Source: Rotaria macrura
Taxonomy: Eukaryota; Rotifera; Eurotatoria; Philodinida; Philodinidae
DNA: 64,000 bases
Direction: 5' to 3'
Assembly (NCBI GenBank): GCA_900239685.1
Contig: OENT01000363.1
Span: 62,001 to 126,000, forward strand
A model generated the notes under the pieces. It had not been told where the DNA came from, searched no databases, and saw only the letters and a program-made list of their open reading frames with translations. Both the position numbers and the translations under genes were made by a program. Positions 1 through 12,752 of this stretch are shown here, piece after piece; within the stretch, counting starts at the first letter, position 1; each line of letters starts with the position of its first letter.

Positions 1-159
1 TGTTTTTAAAAAAAAACAATTTCTGGCGTTTTTCATATAAGTATTTGACGTGCATAACAAAGGTTATTTATCTACTAGTGTGTCGTTGTGGTCTGTTCAT
101 AGGGTTAAATATGAGTTCGATTAGTAAGTAATCTTCTATCCTAAGAATATGAATTTTAC

Positions 160-1206
160 TCGATCAAGTGCTTCTTGAAGTACTGTTTGAGCATCTTCAT
201 ATTTTCCTTGTGCTATATAACAAACAGCTTGTCCATTTAAAAGAAGTGGTGTAACAGTATGTTTATCAGATAATTCTTGAAATATATAATAAGCTTCTTG
301 TATTTTTTCTGAACCCTAATAAATCATATGAATAAATAATTCGAGAAGAGAAAATTAAAAATGATTTTTATAACATACTATTGCAATGTTGACCCATGCT
401 GTTGATAATTGAGTTAAAACAGAATCTTCATCCATATCTGTCATTCGTTTTAATTCTTTTCTAGATAGAACAAGAACATTTTTATATTTCTGAAAAGAAA
501 TATCAATATAAAATTCATCAACATACTTCGCTAGATCAAGTCGATCCATTTTTAATAAAGCTTGAATTGTTAATGCACAACTAAAATTAACAATATATAC
601 ATGTATTAATAAAAAGTAATATTCGAATGATTACCATTCCAATAAATCAGCATTATGTAAAACTTTCAGAGCTGTTTCATAGTTCTAAATACATACAATG
701 AATTCAGTAAAACAAACGATAATTCAATCATCAATTACTTCACTATGATAATACATATAAGCAGTCATAAGTAAACAAAATGAATTTTTAACGTTTCCAC
801 CCATTTTATTATCAAGATCTCGTAGAATGTTATCACTAAATGAGAATATCTAAATGTTATAGTCTGGTTTCGAATTTCAAAAATTCTACCGTTTTGAGTC
901 ATTTGCAAGGAAATCAGCTAATAATCGAACGGCAATTAATTCTTCTTGAGATGATGAAGGACGAATTTCATCTAGTACAACACCATACTTTTTCTGAGCG
1001 ACATATGAACGATACATGAATAAATCTTTTTCAGTTTGTAAATTTTGTGGAACCTGAAATAATCATGTGTTGACATTGAATCTTTCTTACGTAAAATAAC
1101 AAACTTTTAATTTGGTTGCCTCGTTAATAGCCTGCTGATAGTTGCCTGTGTAAAAATTTGTTCGAATTTCAAACAATTCATCTGGTTCACGATCTTCACG
1201 TGGCAT
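160..1206 (-). CDS. COPE: Coatomer subunit epsilon (epsilon-COP), 5' part, 3' end outside window
   Basis: Epsilon-COP is a helical (TPR-like) subunit of the COPI coat that stabilises alpha-COP and works in Golgi-to-ER and intra-Golgi vesicle transport on the cytosolic face. Seven exons on the minus strand: 1105-1206, 890-1053, 739-835, 635-684, 527-580, 379-460, 160-315, all with GT-AG introns and continuous phase (235 codons). The start [15 protein letters not shown] and blocks such as [19 protein letters not shown]-like [21 protein letters not shown] and [19 protein letters not shown] match the family in order. The family is about 300 residues, so roughly the last 70 residues are missing; the donor at 158-159 opens an intron whose acceptor lies beyond base 1. 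The intron 461-526 is 66 nt, divisible by three and stop-free, so its retention would be silent in frame. Identification is very secure; the exon ends are inferred by hand. Confidence 0.95.
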
Positions 1207-4200
1207 GGTTAATGATATTATTTATAATATTTTGTTGATGATAGAATGAGACTCGAGATATATAATTGAAAATGAATACGATACAAGAACGAGCGAACAC
1301 GTTTTAATCATTGATCATTGAGTATTCGTTGAACCATTCATATACTGCTCATCATCGGAAAATTAATTAATATCAATCACACAATCAATAAAATTGTTTC
1401 TCTACGAAATATTAGAAGTTTAAATCTATAGTTTTCAAAATCTTGTAATAGAGGTCACTAGTACATAGTTTATTGTGACATTCTATTCTTATTCATCTAT
1501 GATGAAATCGATCTTCATGCATGAACATTTCATCGGCAAAATATTTCCAGAAAATGCGACGAGAATCTTACATAGATCCAAGTAAGATATAATAATTCGA
1601 TGTCGTAATGTTTTCTCAAGATTACATGGGTCACGTCACTATAACAGCTCATCACAGAGTTTAAAAAAAATTATTTGTGCGCAATTATTCTGCATGTTGG
1701 CATGTTTTTTGTGTTCCGAGAGGATGTCAAGGTGTCTGGGAGAACTGACATTTTCTCTGAAGTATAATTTTAAGAGGATCGAAACTTGAATATTTTAAAG
1801 AGCTCTCACAAATTTACGCTGTAATTACAAAAGAATTCATCTTATATACGTATGAAACTTACAATTGAAACTATGGATTCTGCGTGTTTTGCATTTTTAA
1901 TATACTTCCTTAAGCAAAATCAATGTTGTTTACTACCTTGATACATCTCGAAACAAAATCAAATGCGTATTCAAAAAGTCATGCATTTAAAGTAATAATG
2001 GACGAGACGGATTTCCAGCTTCCGCAGGAAAAACTTAAATTACAACTAGAAAACATCTCTAGAAATATTTAAATGAAACAAAACGTCAAAATATTTCATG
2101 CTTGAAAGATGAAACTTAATTTTACTACCCTAGGCACATGTATTCCAATTTTCATTGCACTTGCCTTTTTCTCAACAATAACAAGACTAGCTATGTATTT
2201 AAAATTTCGTTAGAATACAACTATCTCAATATTCAAAGCACAATATTGATTATTGACGAAATAAATATTAAGCTAGCTGTCCGCTCAGTAAATTCAATAT
2301 TAGAAAGATTCAATTTTTTTTTGTCCATAAAAAAAATGTTTCTTTCCGTGTTCAGACTTCAAGACATGGTTGATATACGAGAGAGATAATCTAATGAACA
2401 GATTTTTCAGTCACAATTCTTATCGTCATTTAATATTTTCATGGCAGAGATAATTTAGATTGTGTGATTTTGTATACAAGAATAGTTTTTGACTTCACTG
2501 TCAATTTCTCTTAGTAGCAGTAGGTCTTTCTCATCGAACTGTTGATGCCTTTTGGTTACATTCTTCATGATTAATACAGTAGATCAACATATCATCTGTC
2601 GTTCATTTATACAAATGACATGTACTAATTGCTGAATAGCAGAGTCGAACATCGAATCCAGTATTGATGACTACAAAGTATTGCTCATAATTTGATCGAA
2701 AACTATAATGACGCAAAACAAATCTCTTCATATTACTTCACTTATTTCAGAGAACTAACTTTATACCATATGACTGTGTCGTATAAAATACTCAAGAGAA
2801 AATTTTCTTCATATGAATTAATCGTACGTCATTCGATGCTCATATATACTCATAAATATTTTCAAGTCTTGCAAAATGAAGTACCATTCATGATAGTTAG
2901 TTCATTTGCAATTAAACAAATGACATGCATAGATATGTTCAAACTTGTATTAAAGAGTAAAATCCTTCCAATTATAAGTTACTGTGCTATTTGCTCATCA
3001 TCAAGGATTTTCTGAACGATAATTATACTAGAAAAGTTTGCTTTACGCTTCAATAGCTATAAATAACGAATAAAATAAACCCATTTAGCATGCATTTGTT
3101 ACAAATGAGATGAAATCTACTAATAGAAGAACTTGAAGTTTATTGAATACATTATCGAATAAACGAATTGTTTTATAAATACGAATTATTTTCGTACAAG
3201 TACGATTGGATCAATACTGCAAAAACCTATATGATAAGGAAAAAAAATAGCTAATAGAAAAATATATTTGACCTGTCAGTAAAATCACTAGTGAGATTTG
3301 ACATGAACTATAGTACTCATGATTAATAGTTTGAGTATTATCGATGGTTAATTTTTACTCTAAGCTCTCGCCGAAGCTGCTTGTAACAAAAATAAAACTT
3401 ATGAATCTGTCAATTATATGTATTGTTTGACTAAAAAAGAAAAAAACGAGAATAATGCTGTTTATGTACACATATTTATGTATAAATTATCTTTTCAATT
3501 CTTTTTACGATAATTATACTCTTTTTAATTATCCTTATGTCACGAATAAGGATTTGATGCATGTTAAATGATGAGGAAAATATTGAGTTATGCTAACTTG
3601 ATTATATATGTTGAACGCATAAGTATATATTAGAAAGTGCGTATGAAACGAATGAAATTTCTGCAGTGCGTAGATCATTTTGTACGAGAAGGCACTTTAT
3701 AACCTTCATATATATATATATATGATTGTACTCTATTTATGCGTGTCTTTTTCATTGAAGAAATGATAAATTTGCCGAGGCGTTTCTCATCGACAATTAA
3801 ATATTATAAAAAGAAAAAAACACTTATGTATGTTTAATGGAATACATCATCATCTTCTTTTCTTAAATGAGAAATCGGAAACCAAATGCTCTTATTAAAT
3901 TCTTTTGTTTTTGCGAAACGAAGGTATAAGATATTTGATCTTACTGGATACTGAAACTTCATTTCGATTCCATCATGATTAAAATCATGCTTAAAAATAT
4001 TAATTTCCGGCGGAACACAATCGATTGGAATGGTTATTGTCGATGAATTTTTTCGGTTGATGACTATGGTGCTTTACTTCCAGAAGTTGTCTAAACCGTT
4101 CTAATATTTAGTTTTGTCCTTATGTGATCAAGTAAAGCGTGTAAAATTTGACCATTGTGTTAAAACTGCGTATAATTTGAAAAATGTCCCTATTTAAGAT

Positions 4201-4943
4201 GTGATTAGATCTCTTCATTAAATTCCATATATAAATATATATAGAGAGAGAGGGAGAGCACATCAGAGTGACTTTAGATAATTAGCTTCTTTATCACACG
4301 CAATTGTTCTTAAAATATTCTTTCATGTTGCCATGCAATTATTGAGACTCGAAGGTTTTTCTTATATCTTCTATAGTTTTGCATGGAATTCTTTCTTGGG
4401 TACTTTTTCCTGATAACATCTTGTATTATATCATCGTTTTATTTTAGGGTATGAACTTATTCGACATTGTCATAATTATAAAGAAAGTGGAGACTTGTCT
4501 TATTATCAAGGATATTTGATGACAAATAATTAAATCCTCAAGAATTTATATATACTTAAGCATATTTATATTTAAAAGACATTTATTAACGGAAAAATTT
4601 TGCTCACAATATCATAAACTCTCATTAAGTAATCTCTGTAAATAAACTAACACTGAAGAAAAGAAAAAATCAAAATCAACAGGATCAGATATTAGATCTG
4701 ATACGTTGACATCAAATATGATAAAACTGTTTTCACTCGCACAATTCATAATGACAATAATAAAACAAAGTCAAAGTCAAAAAATTCACTTGATACAGAA
4801 TTTCCAATACATATTAATCACAAAAACATATTTTCATATAGTTAAAATTAATAATTAATAACATTTCTTAAGCGACAGCAATAAGATTTTTCAAAACTTC
4901 ATCAATTCACCGGTATAAACTATAAGTAAATTTTTGAAAAAAT
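1207..4943. other. Intergenic, no supported gene
   Basis: AT-rich spacer between COPE and the GPCR gene. It holds a short (TA)n run near 3709-3723 and a GA-rich run near 4241-4257. Two open frames on the plus strand (2138-2389 and 2692-3015) lack recognisable domains, and the second has no ATG start; I treat both as chance. The first few hundred bases above 1206 presumably carry the COPE promoter, but no clear TATA box was identified. Confidence 0.6.
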
Positions 4944-7229
4944 TTAAACATCCGAACAAGTTTTGAATATGATCAATCTCGGTGCAACTGTTGTTATATT
5001 TTCATTAATTATTGCAGTTGTCTGATGTTGGATCGGTATTGTTGAATTACATTCGACATCCGATGTAATACTATCAAGAGTTGGACTAATTTGTGTACAT
5101 ATCATTTGATTTTCACCATTTGTATGTGCTGGATTTGTTGTCGACATGTTCAAACTTAATGAACGCACACGTTTCTCATGTTTTCGTTTCTTTCTTGAAG
5201 AAGTTTGTCTACAACGTGATAAGATTTTCGTAATTGTATTATAGAATTCTTCACGAAAACGTCGATTGGTTAAAACATATAAAAAGAAATTTGTTGTAAA
5301 GAATGTTTGTTGTAAAGCATCAAACAATAAACTAATAAACATTATGTTACATGGATCAGAATTTGTATTATGTAAATGTTTGACAAATGTTTGATGTAAA
5401 TTAAATGGTAAATTTAATAATAAATAAAGAATATTTAAACTGATGAGCATAGCTGATAAATGTAAATCACGTGTACGTCTTGCTCGATGACTTTTACTCA
5501 ATATATTTGAAGTATCCTTTAATGTTGTTTGTGCTTGTTGATCGCACGACAGATTCGTAATTGATTGTTGACGATCAATAGATTTGTTTTGTGCATCATA
5601 TTTATTCAAACTTCGTTTTGTTCGACCTATTTTCAAACGTAAACGTGTATGTCGTCGACATTGAATTTGAAAACACAAACATGAATGTAGATTTGTTTTT
5701 CTTTCTGTTGTTGGAATCAAATAAGATAATAAGCCATAAGATTTCGTTTGTAATATCTTATCGCGAATATTTAATTTTGCTGGTCGAAATTTTTCGGCTG
5801 TACGCATTCTTATACTTAAACTTCTTACAATCAGTATTGTACAGAAAATATTTATTAATAAGGGAAGACAAAAGAATACCAATAATTCAAATGGTGGATA
5901 AATTGTTGTAAGAAAATAATAGTAGAGTGTTGTTGATTGATTATAATCAAAACTACAGTATGTAACTGTATGTGAGCCATCCGAAACTAATTAGAAAGAA
6001 AAAAAGGAAACTCATACTCAAAGAAACAATTATTATCAAACAACGACTTAATTATTGCTAATAAATGCGGTTATGTCTTTGTAATTGTGCATGACAATAT
6101 ATCAAAACAAAAGCTTTGTCTTATTGTACAATTAAGAATAATATTTTTAACTATTTAGAGAGATTCATTGTATTTAACAGCAGTGTTCAAGGACTAAGGT
6201 TTGGAAATCCTGTCAATTCCTGAAAACACCTGCTAAAAGTGACCAATCTCCTGAGGAAATGAGAACCAACATTCAAAAAACCTGACAAAACCTTGTCAGT
6301 TTCCCGTCGATTTCTCCTGATGAGTACATCTCGAATGAATATGCCTCCGGTTCTCTGCCTCAATAACTCCTCATTTCGTCCTATGGGAACCGATTATTAA
6401 CAATCTCTCCAACAAGGAACCAACGAAATAACAAGTACGAACCATCAATATCGATCGGAGGAAAGGAGAGATACTTGAGATTGGAAGCGAACGTCATAGT
6501 CATTCGAGATTTATTCATCAAGGATAAATCGATCGGAAACTGACAACGTTTTGTCAGGTGTCTTGAACGTTGATTATCAATTCCTCAGGGGATTTGTCAC
6601 TTCTTAGCTAGTATGTTTTAGGAATTGTGAGAATTTCCCAATCTCAGCTCTTGAATATCCCTCGATAAAGACCTATAACAACGATTAGTATTACCTTCAG
6701 AACCATATTTAATTATCCAATGAAAATGAAATGCACATAATATACTTGCAACAAGAAATTCTTTCATTAATATTGAATGAAATTGTGAATTTGAATATTT
6801 TCTACGGGGACGAGTTCTTGTAACTGTTCGAGCTCGATCAATATTAACACAGATTAATGTAAATAAACTAAAATGTGTTAAAAAATCTGATAGAAAACGA
6901 TTAAACCGGCATGTAATAAGAAAATTTTCAAATAATATATTAAAATAATATTGAAACATCCATTTAGAAAAATGCACTAACGACAATAGACCATTTGATA
7001 AAGATAAAAATGCTAAATAAGCAAATGTTGAATGACATCTTAATGAACGTTGCATGAGAATGACAAATGCAAGAAAATTAAATATTGATCCAAAAAAGAA
7101 TAAAGCATAATTATGAACAAATAATAAGGGACGAGTAATACTTCGTTGTCGTGGACATGGATTTGCTGTTTCCAATGATTCTATGAGTGAATTATTTTCG
7201 AAAAAATCGGTATGATTCAATAGAATCAT
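4944..7229 (-). CDS. Class A (rhodopsin-like) G protein-coupled receptor, neuropeptide-receptor type
   Basis: Two exons, 6695-7229 and 4944-5986, join in phase to give 525 residues. The N-terminus carries Asn-linked glycosylation sequons (NHT at residues 5-7). Seven hydrophobic segments follow: TM1 around YALFFFGSIFNFLAFVIL, TM3 ending in NIDRAR (a DRY-box variant), and TM7 with TNFFLYVLTNRRFREEF (NPxxY variant). The Cys before TM3 (LITCRF) and the one in loop 2 (VTYCSF) would form the usual disulfide. A long basic third intracellular loop (about 110 residues) and a long Ser/Thr-rich tail are present. This layout is typical of lophotrochozoan FMRFamide/neuropeptide-like receptors; the ligand cannot be told from sequence. 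Gs/Gi/Gq coupling is unknown. The only intron is 708 bp, unusually long here because it contains a fold-back element. Class is confident; subfamily is not. Confidence 0.85.
6232..6608. mobile_element. Fold-back / MITE-like element in the GPCR intron
   Basis: A 377-bp palindromic element with arms of about 107 bp. The left arm begins GCTAAAAGTGACCAATCTCC; the reverse complement of the right end begins GCTAAGAAGTGACAAATCCCC. Both arms continue through CCTGAGGAA, CCTGACAAAA, TTGTCAGTTTCC, CGATTT and ATCTCGAATGA in the same order. A smaller hairpin (CTGACAA / TTGTCAG) sits inside each arm. It is more GC-rich than its surroundings and contains no ORF, as expected for a non-autonomous DNA element. 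Possible TA target duplication at the edges is not certain. It explains nearly all of the extra length of this intron. Confidence 0.8.
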
Positions 7230-10200
7230 TGTTGTTTACGATATTTGTTTTTTTTTCTTTGTATCTAGAAATACTAAAGTATTACAGTTATTTGACTAGA
7301 AATTTCTTTCACTGTCATTCGTTGTCAAGTAGACTTCACATATTTGTTCATGTGTAAAACAGAAAATTTACATGTTTTATTTGTATTAATTGAGACATAA
7401 ACAACGATAATCAGAAACAAATGCCAGATACATCGTGAACCATATGGAGAACGATAAGAATTGAAATGGAAAAGTTGTAAAAGCACAAATATCATTGAAA
7501 ATAATTAATCTTTTTAACAGAATCTCTCTTCTAGAAATCTATTGTCATTTTTGTCTTTAAAATGATTCTCGTAAGTATGTCTTTAATGGAAACTAGATTT
7601 TCTCGTATTGACATTAAAGTACATAACAATAATAGGAATTAGAATGAATCACCCTAAGCGTTTGACCTCAAATATTTTCTTATATTTCTGTTTACCTTAA
7701 AAGATCAAGAATGTCTACGAGTAGATTTCATTGTGTCTATATGAAGTCGTATAAAAGTAAAAACTATTAATCGAATTTTCTATCGGATTATTAGATCAAA
7801 AGGAACAAGAGAAATGGAAGTTGTAGAAGAAAAGGCAAATTCTTCTATGAATATTAATAAGCAAAACAAGATGTTAATCATATTCATTAGATAACAAAAA
7901 GAAAATTCAAGATGCTTCGAAACACAAGAGAAATATTCAATGAAATGAGATTCACAGGTTTTTTCAAATCTCAGCATCTCTAGTAACAGGAAAATGTATT
8001 TACCATTCTTCTTCTTTCATGTTTGCCTGACTAGTCGCGATTGCCATCATCATCATCTCAAATATCTTTATTAATGGATTTGAAGATTCCACGTCAGATT
8101 AGTTTTGTATACTATGCTAGTGAATACTGGAAACAAAAACCGAGAGACAGGTTAGCAGAGAATGAAATCTCTCTAGTGTGAGGTTACTCTTGCTGCAAAT
8201 ACAGAAAAAAGGGAAATTTTATTAAGTCTGTAACTAAAAAACACTCTGTTGGGCAAGGATTATATGTTTTGCGGAAATTCTAGCCGTAGAACTGAATCTT
8301 ATGCTATATATTTCAACTAAGGGAAAACAAGATTAACTCGTATATAAAACAACACGCAGATTTTAATATATAGATCGAAGGTTGACGATAGGAAAAATAT
8401 ACTATTCCTGGCTTTCCGACGCATTTGTTACTCGTCGCTCTATATTTTTAATTACTCCTATTTCTATATTTCTAATAGATATGAGCTCATCAAGTCTGAT
8501 AGTTAGTGACAGAAAACGTTCTAGACATTCTAACATAGTTGCAACATAATTACAGCTGATTGATCTAAAAATGTATTTGTTTTTCTCAACGGACAGTTTG
8601 TTTTAAATATCATCAAGATAGGACCATACGAACAAGAGACAATTAGATATTTATTGTTATAGATCAGCTTCAATCTATCATATCATTAACTTACTTGATG
8701 CGAACACAAACTTTTTTATGTTAAACTTAATAGTACGTTTGTCATTTTTCTTTTCCAAAAATAATTATCAAGACGATTAAAAATGAGAATATGACTAATA
8801 CTAAGACATTTTCAGTGAGTTTATAGGCACACATATTTTTATTTTTCCATACATGTGCTGCTGTAATATCCGTTATAACATAGCATGAAACGCGAACACG
8901 AAAGAATAATGATAGAGGAGAGAAAAGGGAAAAAAATGATAGCACATTTCTCTACCGTTCCGTTTACGCATTTTGTGATGAAAAAAAAAAAAAGAAGTTC
9001 AACACAATTATAACCTTTTCTTATTGATAAATAAAAAAAAATTGCCTGACGATTAAAATGTGTGCTTGAAATAAAATACAATGTTGATGTCAACCATGGA
9101 TATTGATTAGTTAATCGTAAAATAGAATGAAAATAAAATTAAATACTCTCTTTTCCTCTTCTTAACACTTTTCAGAATATTTGATGTACTACTGAAAAAT
9201 TAGAGTACCGTCTATGACGTCGAACACAAACGAGAGATTACATAGATGATTCAATTTTATATTAGACATAAAATATCTTTTAGAATTATTTTGTTAAAAT
9301 TAAAACTCGGAAAAAATTTGTTCTATTTTTATTAAATAATAAATAGTCAACGACTAGTAGAAGAAGAATATCTGTATATTTACAATTAATTGATTATGAT
9401 CTACCATTCTTTTGTAAATATCAAAATCTATTTTATTTCATATGAACGTAACGCAATTGAGTTATCATATTGAGGAAAGATAAAGTGACACGATGTCATG
9501 AATGTTCTGATTACTCCGAAAAACTACATGCTAAATGACACGCCATGTTTATGTGTACTTTCTATGAAATACAATAATAAAATTTCTTCCGACCTTTCTT
9601 CTACGTGCTTAACGATTATCATTGATGGATTATGAGTTTTCTAACAAACACTTGCATGGAACTTGGACATTAGTGAATCAATTGAGATAACGTATTACTT
9701 GGTATGCAATTTTTCTCTATGGATAGTATAGTAAAACATGGACGACAAAATTCCTAACTAATTCTCAATACGAATCTATAACTATTGTTTCACAGAGAAA
9801 CCTGAAAGAGACGTGTATACCTTCGACATATCATTGATATCCATAGCTATCGATTTCTAGTACGTTACATTTATGATTTCGTTTATTGAAAATTGAAACA
9901 CGAGACGTTAATCGTCTGAATTTTGCTATCGAATATAAATTACAAGATACGCAAAATCTAATCCATATGTGACAATCGATGTCTGAATTAACGAATTTGA
10001 CGAAAATTATTTATTTTGAAAACAATTTTTTCTGAGATAATATCCAACACGCGGGGGGGGGGGTGGGCTCAAGTTTTCTATTGTCTACTAAAAATACAAA
10101 GAGATCAATACTTATTGCTATCGACATTTTGAACTGGCATCGTCTTCTGTAATTTGGGCACGAACATTTTCCAGTACTGGATCTCAAAACTATCATTTAA

Positions 10201-10574
10201 TGATAATATCTTATAGAAGGTTTTTGATGCCATGCCTACATATTGTTACGTTTAGTTGTACCTAAAAAAACGTCTTTCTACAACTTATTATGTCAGACAC
10301 TTCAAAAACATTTGTCTGTCCTCAATCATTTCTTTGCGATTTCCATAATTGAAGTGCATCTTGTAAAACGGAAAAGACATCTTTCTGTTAATACCGACAA
10401 ACACGACACTTGAATAAATCTATTCTTATAATGAAGGCGATAAATGAGATAGTTTAGGTAGATCACGGGAGAAGAGAAACAGACACGCATAGAAACTAAT
10501 TGTGAACGAATACAATCACATACGAGAGAAACAAAAAAAAAATATTGTCTAGGTCAAACAAACGTAGAGTTAAT
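7230..10574. other. Intergenic, no supported gene
   Basis: AT-rich spacer between the GPCR start and the 3' end of the PB1-like gene. Small open frames at 7780-7977, 8742-9093 and 10011-10196 on the minus strand have low-complexity translations with no domain and are regarded as chance. A run of eleven G followed by T and GGG stands out at 10053-10067. Confidence 0.6.
10053..10067 (+). repeat. G-tract (eleven G, then TGGG)
   Basis: An isolated homopolymer of eleven guanines followed by TGGG in otherwise AT-rich DNA. It could form a G-quadruplex on the plus strand. It lies about 510 bp downstream of the PB1-like gene stop codon (that gene is on the minus strand), so it is not in an obvious promoter. 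Confidence 0.9.
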
Positions 10575-12752
10575 TTATTCAGTGCACATAAGATTATTAC
10601 TTCCTATGGATAAATTTAATGGACGATATTTTTGTGATGCATCCCATTGATCACGATTATCGTTTGACAGATTATTTGAAACAGGCGATGACGAACCAGA
10701 TGATGAACTCGATGGTGAATTTTGTTGTTGTTCTTGATGATGAATATTTTCATTGTAATTTGTATCTTTATATTCATTTGTTGTTGTCCATAAATGCATG
10801 AGACGATCAAGATCATGAATTGTATTACTACTTCGTCCTTGTTGAATATTATTTATCATTGTATCATCGTCGCGTGTCAGTCTTTTACGTTTATTTGGTT
10901 GTCGACGTTTCAATTCAACGGGATATTTCTTACGTTCGTTACAAAATTTATAGTATAATTTTCTAACTAATAATTCAATGCTGCCAATGACAGCAAGACT
11001 ATTAGGATGTCGATCAACAAGCCGACTGACAATGGAACGTAATTCATCAGCATTTGGATAACTAGAAACGAAGAAATAATGAAAAAAAAAAAATCTAACA
11101 AATATATCTTGCATAGATAATTACAGTTCATATTTGACAATTTCTTGATAAAGAGCTTGAACAAGAGCATTCAATTGATTTGCATCACCATTACCATTTA
11201 GAAATGCAGCAATGTGCGGTGGAAAACGTGGAATTGGTATGCCATCGTTTGGCTTCGGTAATAAATCATACATTAGGTTGTGTTGACCTGCAGTTAAATT
11301 TTCAATTGGATGCATTGGTGACACACTTAATATATATCAACACATTTGTTTTCTTGAGTGCATTCTTTTCACTTGAAAAACTTACGTGCTAACAACCTCA
11401 TCATAGGATTTCGATGGCATATCTTCATCATGATGATTATCACTAAGTGTTGCTTGTAATTGTATAGGTGTATTTGAACGAGTCACAGTTGAAACTATAT
11501 TTGATGATACCGGTGTTATTGGACTTTTTGATGTAACTGACGGCGAATTTCCAGTTGAGTTTACATCTTTTTCACTAAGCAAAGTAGAACATAGTCAATA
11601 AATATACGTTTTATTCCTTTTAGATTAATATTTCTATCTAATTTATTTAAAAAACAATGAACAACATATACCTTCATACATGACAAAAATTTTCTTATTA
11701 TGTATGATCATTAAATATAATCATATAATTCCTTTTCTATTACAAACATATTTTTACTTGCCTACAATATCTAATCGAGATAGTCTTTGTCATAATATGT
11801 CTTTCCGAACTATCATTAGTCAAAATATTTACTTCATTGAACATAAAAGGGCAACGAAATGCTAGTTGAGAAGATGCACGAGATGATCTATGAAGTTGTG
11901 AAGAACTCAAATTAGATACGTACATAAGAACTTGTAGACGAGCATCAAAGGGAAGTTTTTTGTATGATTCAATATCAATGTATTCTTGATATTGTTCATT
12001 CCAAATTTGAATGATTAAAGTCGATTTTAATATTTGAAATTCTTGAACTAAAAAACAAAACAAAGAACGATAAAAAACAAAATACATTGAGCAAACTTGA
12101 TCGTACTTATCAATCGTTTAAGATGTTCATGTGATATACCATTCTGTTGATTATAATATTCACTTGTTGTTGGAACTTCAATTAAGCGATTTCGTTGATT
12201 AAATCGACATAAATAAGTCATAGATGTTGGCCTATTATAATAATAATAGAAAAAAGAATGATGTTCATGTTTACATGAATAATAGAAGTTTTACTTTTTT
12301 GTTATGTTTTGTTGTGCTTTCAAAAGAGATAAATTATTCAAATTAGAGTTATTAAATAAAGATGAATTCTCACTAAATGATGAATTGTTTTGCCCGTTAC
12401 TAAGTGAATTATTATTATTATTATTATTATTATTATTGGTTAATGTCTGATAGAATTGAAGTAATGCTGCAACATTATCTCTATCGACTGGTTTTAATGC
12501 AGCAGCTAAACGAAGATTAAGTGCTTTCTGTTGTTGAATTAAATTGGTATCGATTGGAATATTTTCTTTTATTGATGATGTCGATGGTGGTGGAGCTGGT
12601 GTTGATATTTGTGCATTATTATTGCTGTTATTATTATTATTTACAAGTGCATTCAAAGTTTTAGTCAATAATAAATGATTTGTGATTGAATTTAATTCAC
12701 GTATTGGTTTCTTATTATTTAATAATGATGATGGTGGTGATGATGAAGACAT
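10575..12752 (-). CDS. Poly-Asn protein with PB1-like domain (SAMD3-like architecture), uncharacterised
   Basis: Six exons: 12295-12752, 12107-12231, 11924-12047, 11386-11574, 11125-11325, 10575-11061; all junctions are GT-AG and in phase (527 aa). Residues 1-150 are low complexity (Ser, Pro, two poly-Asn tracts). Residues about 155-235 (TYLCRFNQRNRLIEVP ... LIIQIWNEQYQEYIDIESY ... LPFDARLQVLI) resemble the PB1-like beta-grasp domain seen in SAMD3-like animal proteins. The last exon has DELRSIVSRLVDRHPNS and ELLVRKLYYKFCNERKKYP followed by KRRQPNKRKR, a basic helical segment also reminiscent of that group and possibly a nuclear localisation signal. Function is unknown. Intron 11575-11923 is long (349 bp), and the preceding frame stays open through it for over 50 codons, so a longer isoform is possible. 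Domain assignment is from memory and moderate. Confidence 0.7.

Noticed and set aside
2692..3015. 107-codon plus-strand frame in the COPE-GPCR spacer
   Set aside because: No ATG start, Ile/Tyr/Phe-rich translation typical of AT-rich random DNA, no homology recognised.
11740..11923. Open extension of the third exon of the PB1-like gene
   Set aside because: Not adopted in the main model because the donor at 11922-11923 joins in phase with the next exon and ends the PB1-like domain naturally, whereas the extended frame does not meet the next acceptor in phase. Kept only as a possible isoform.
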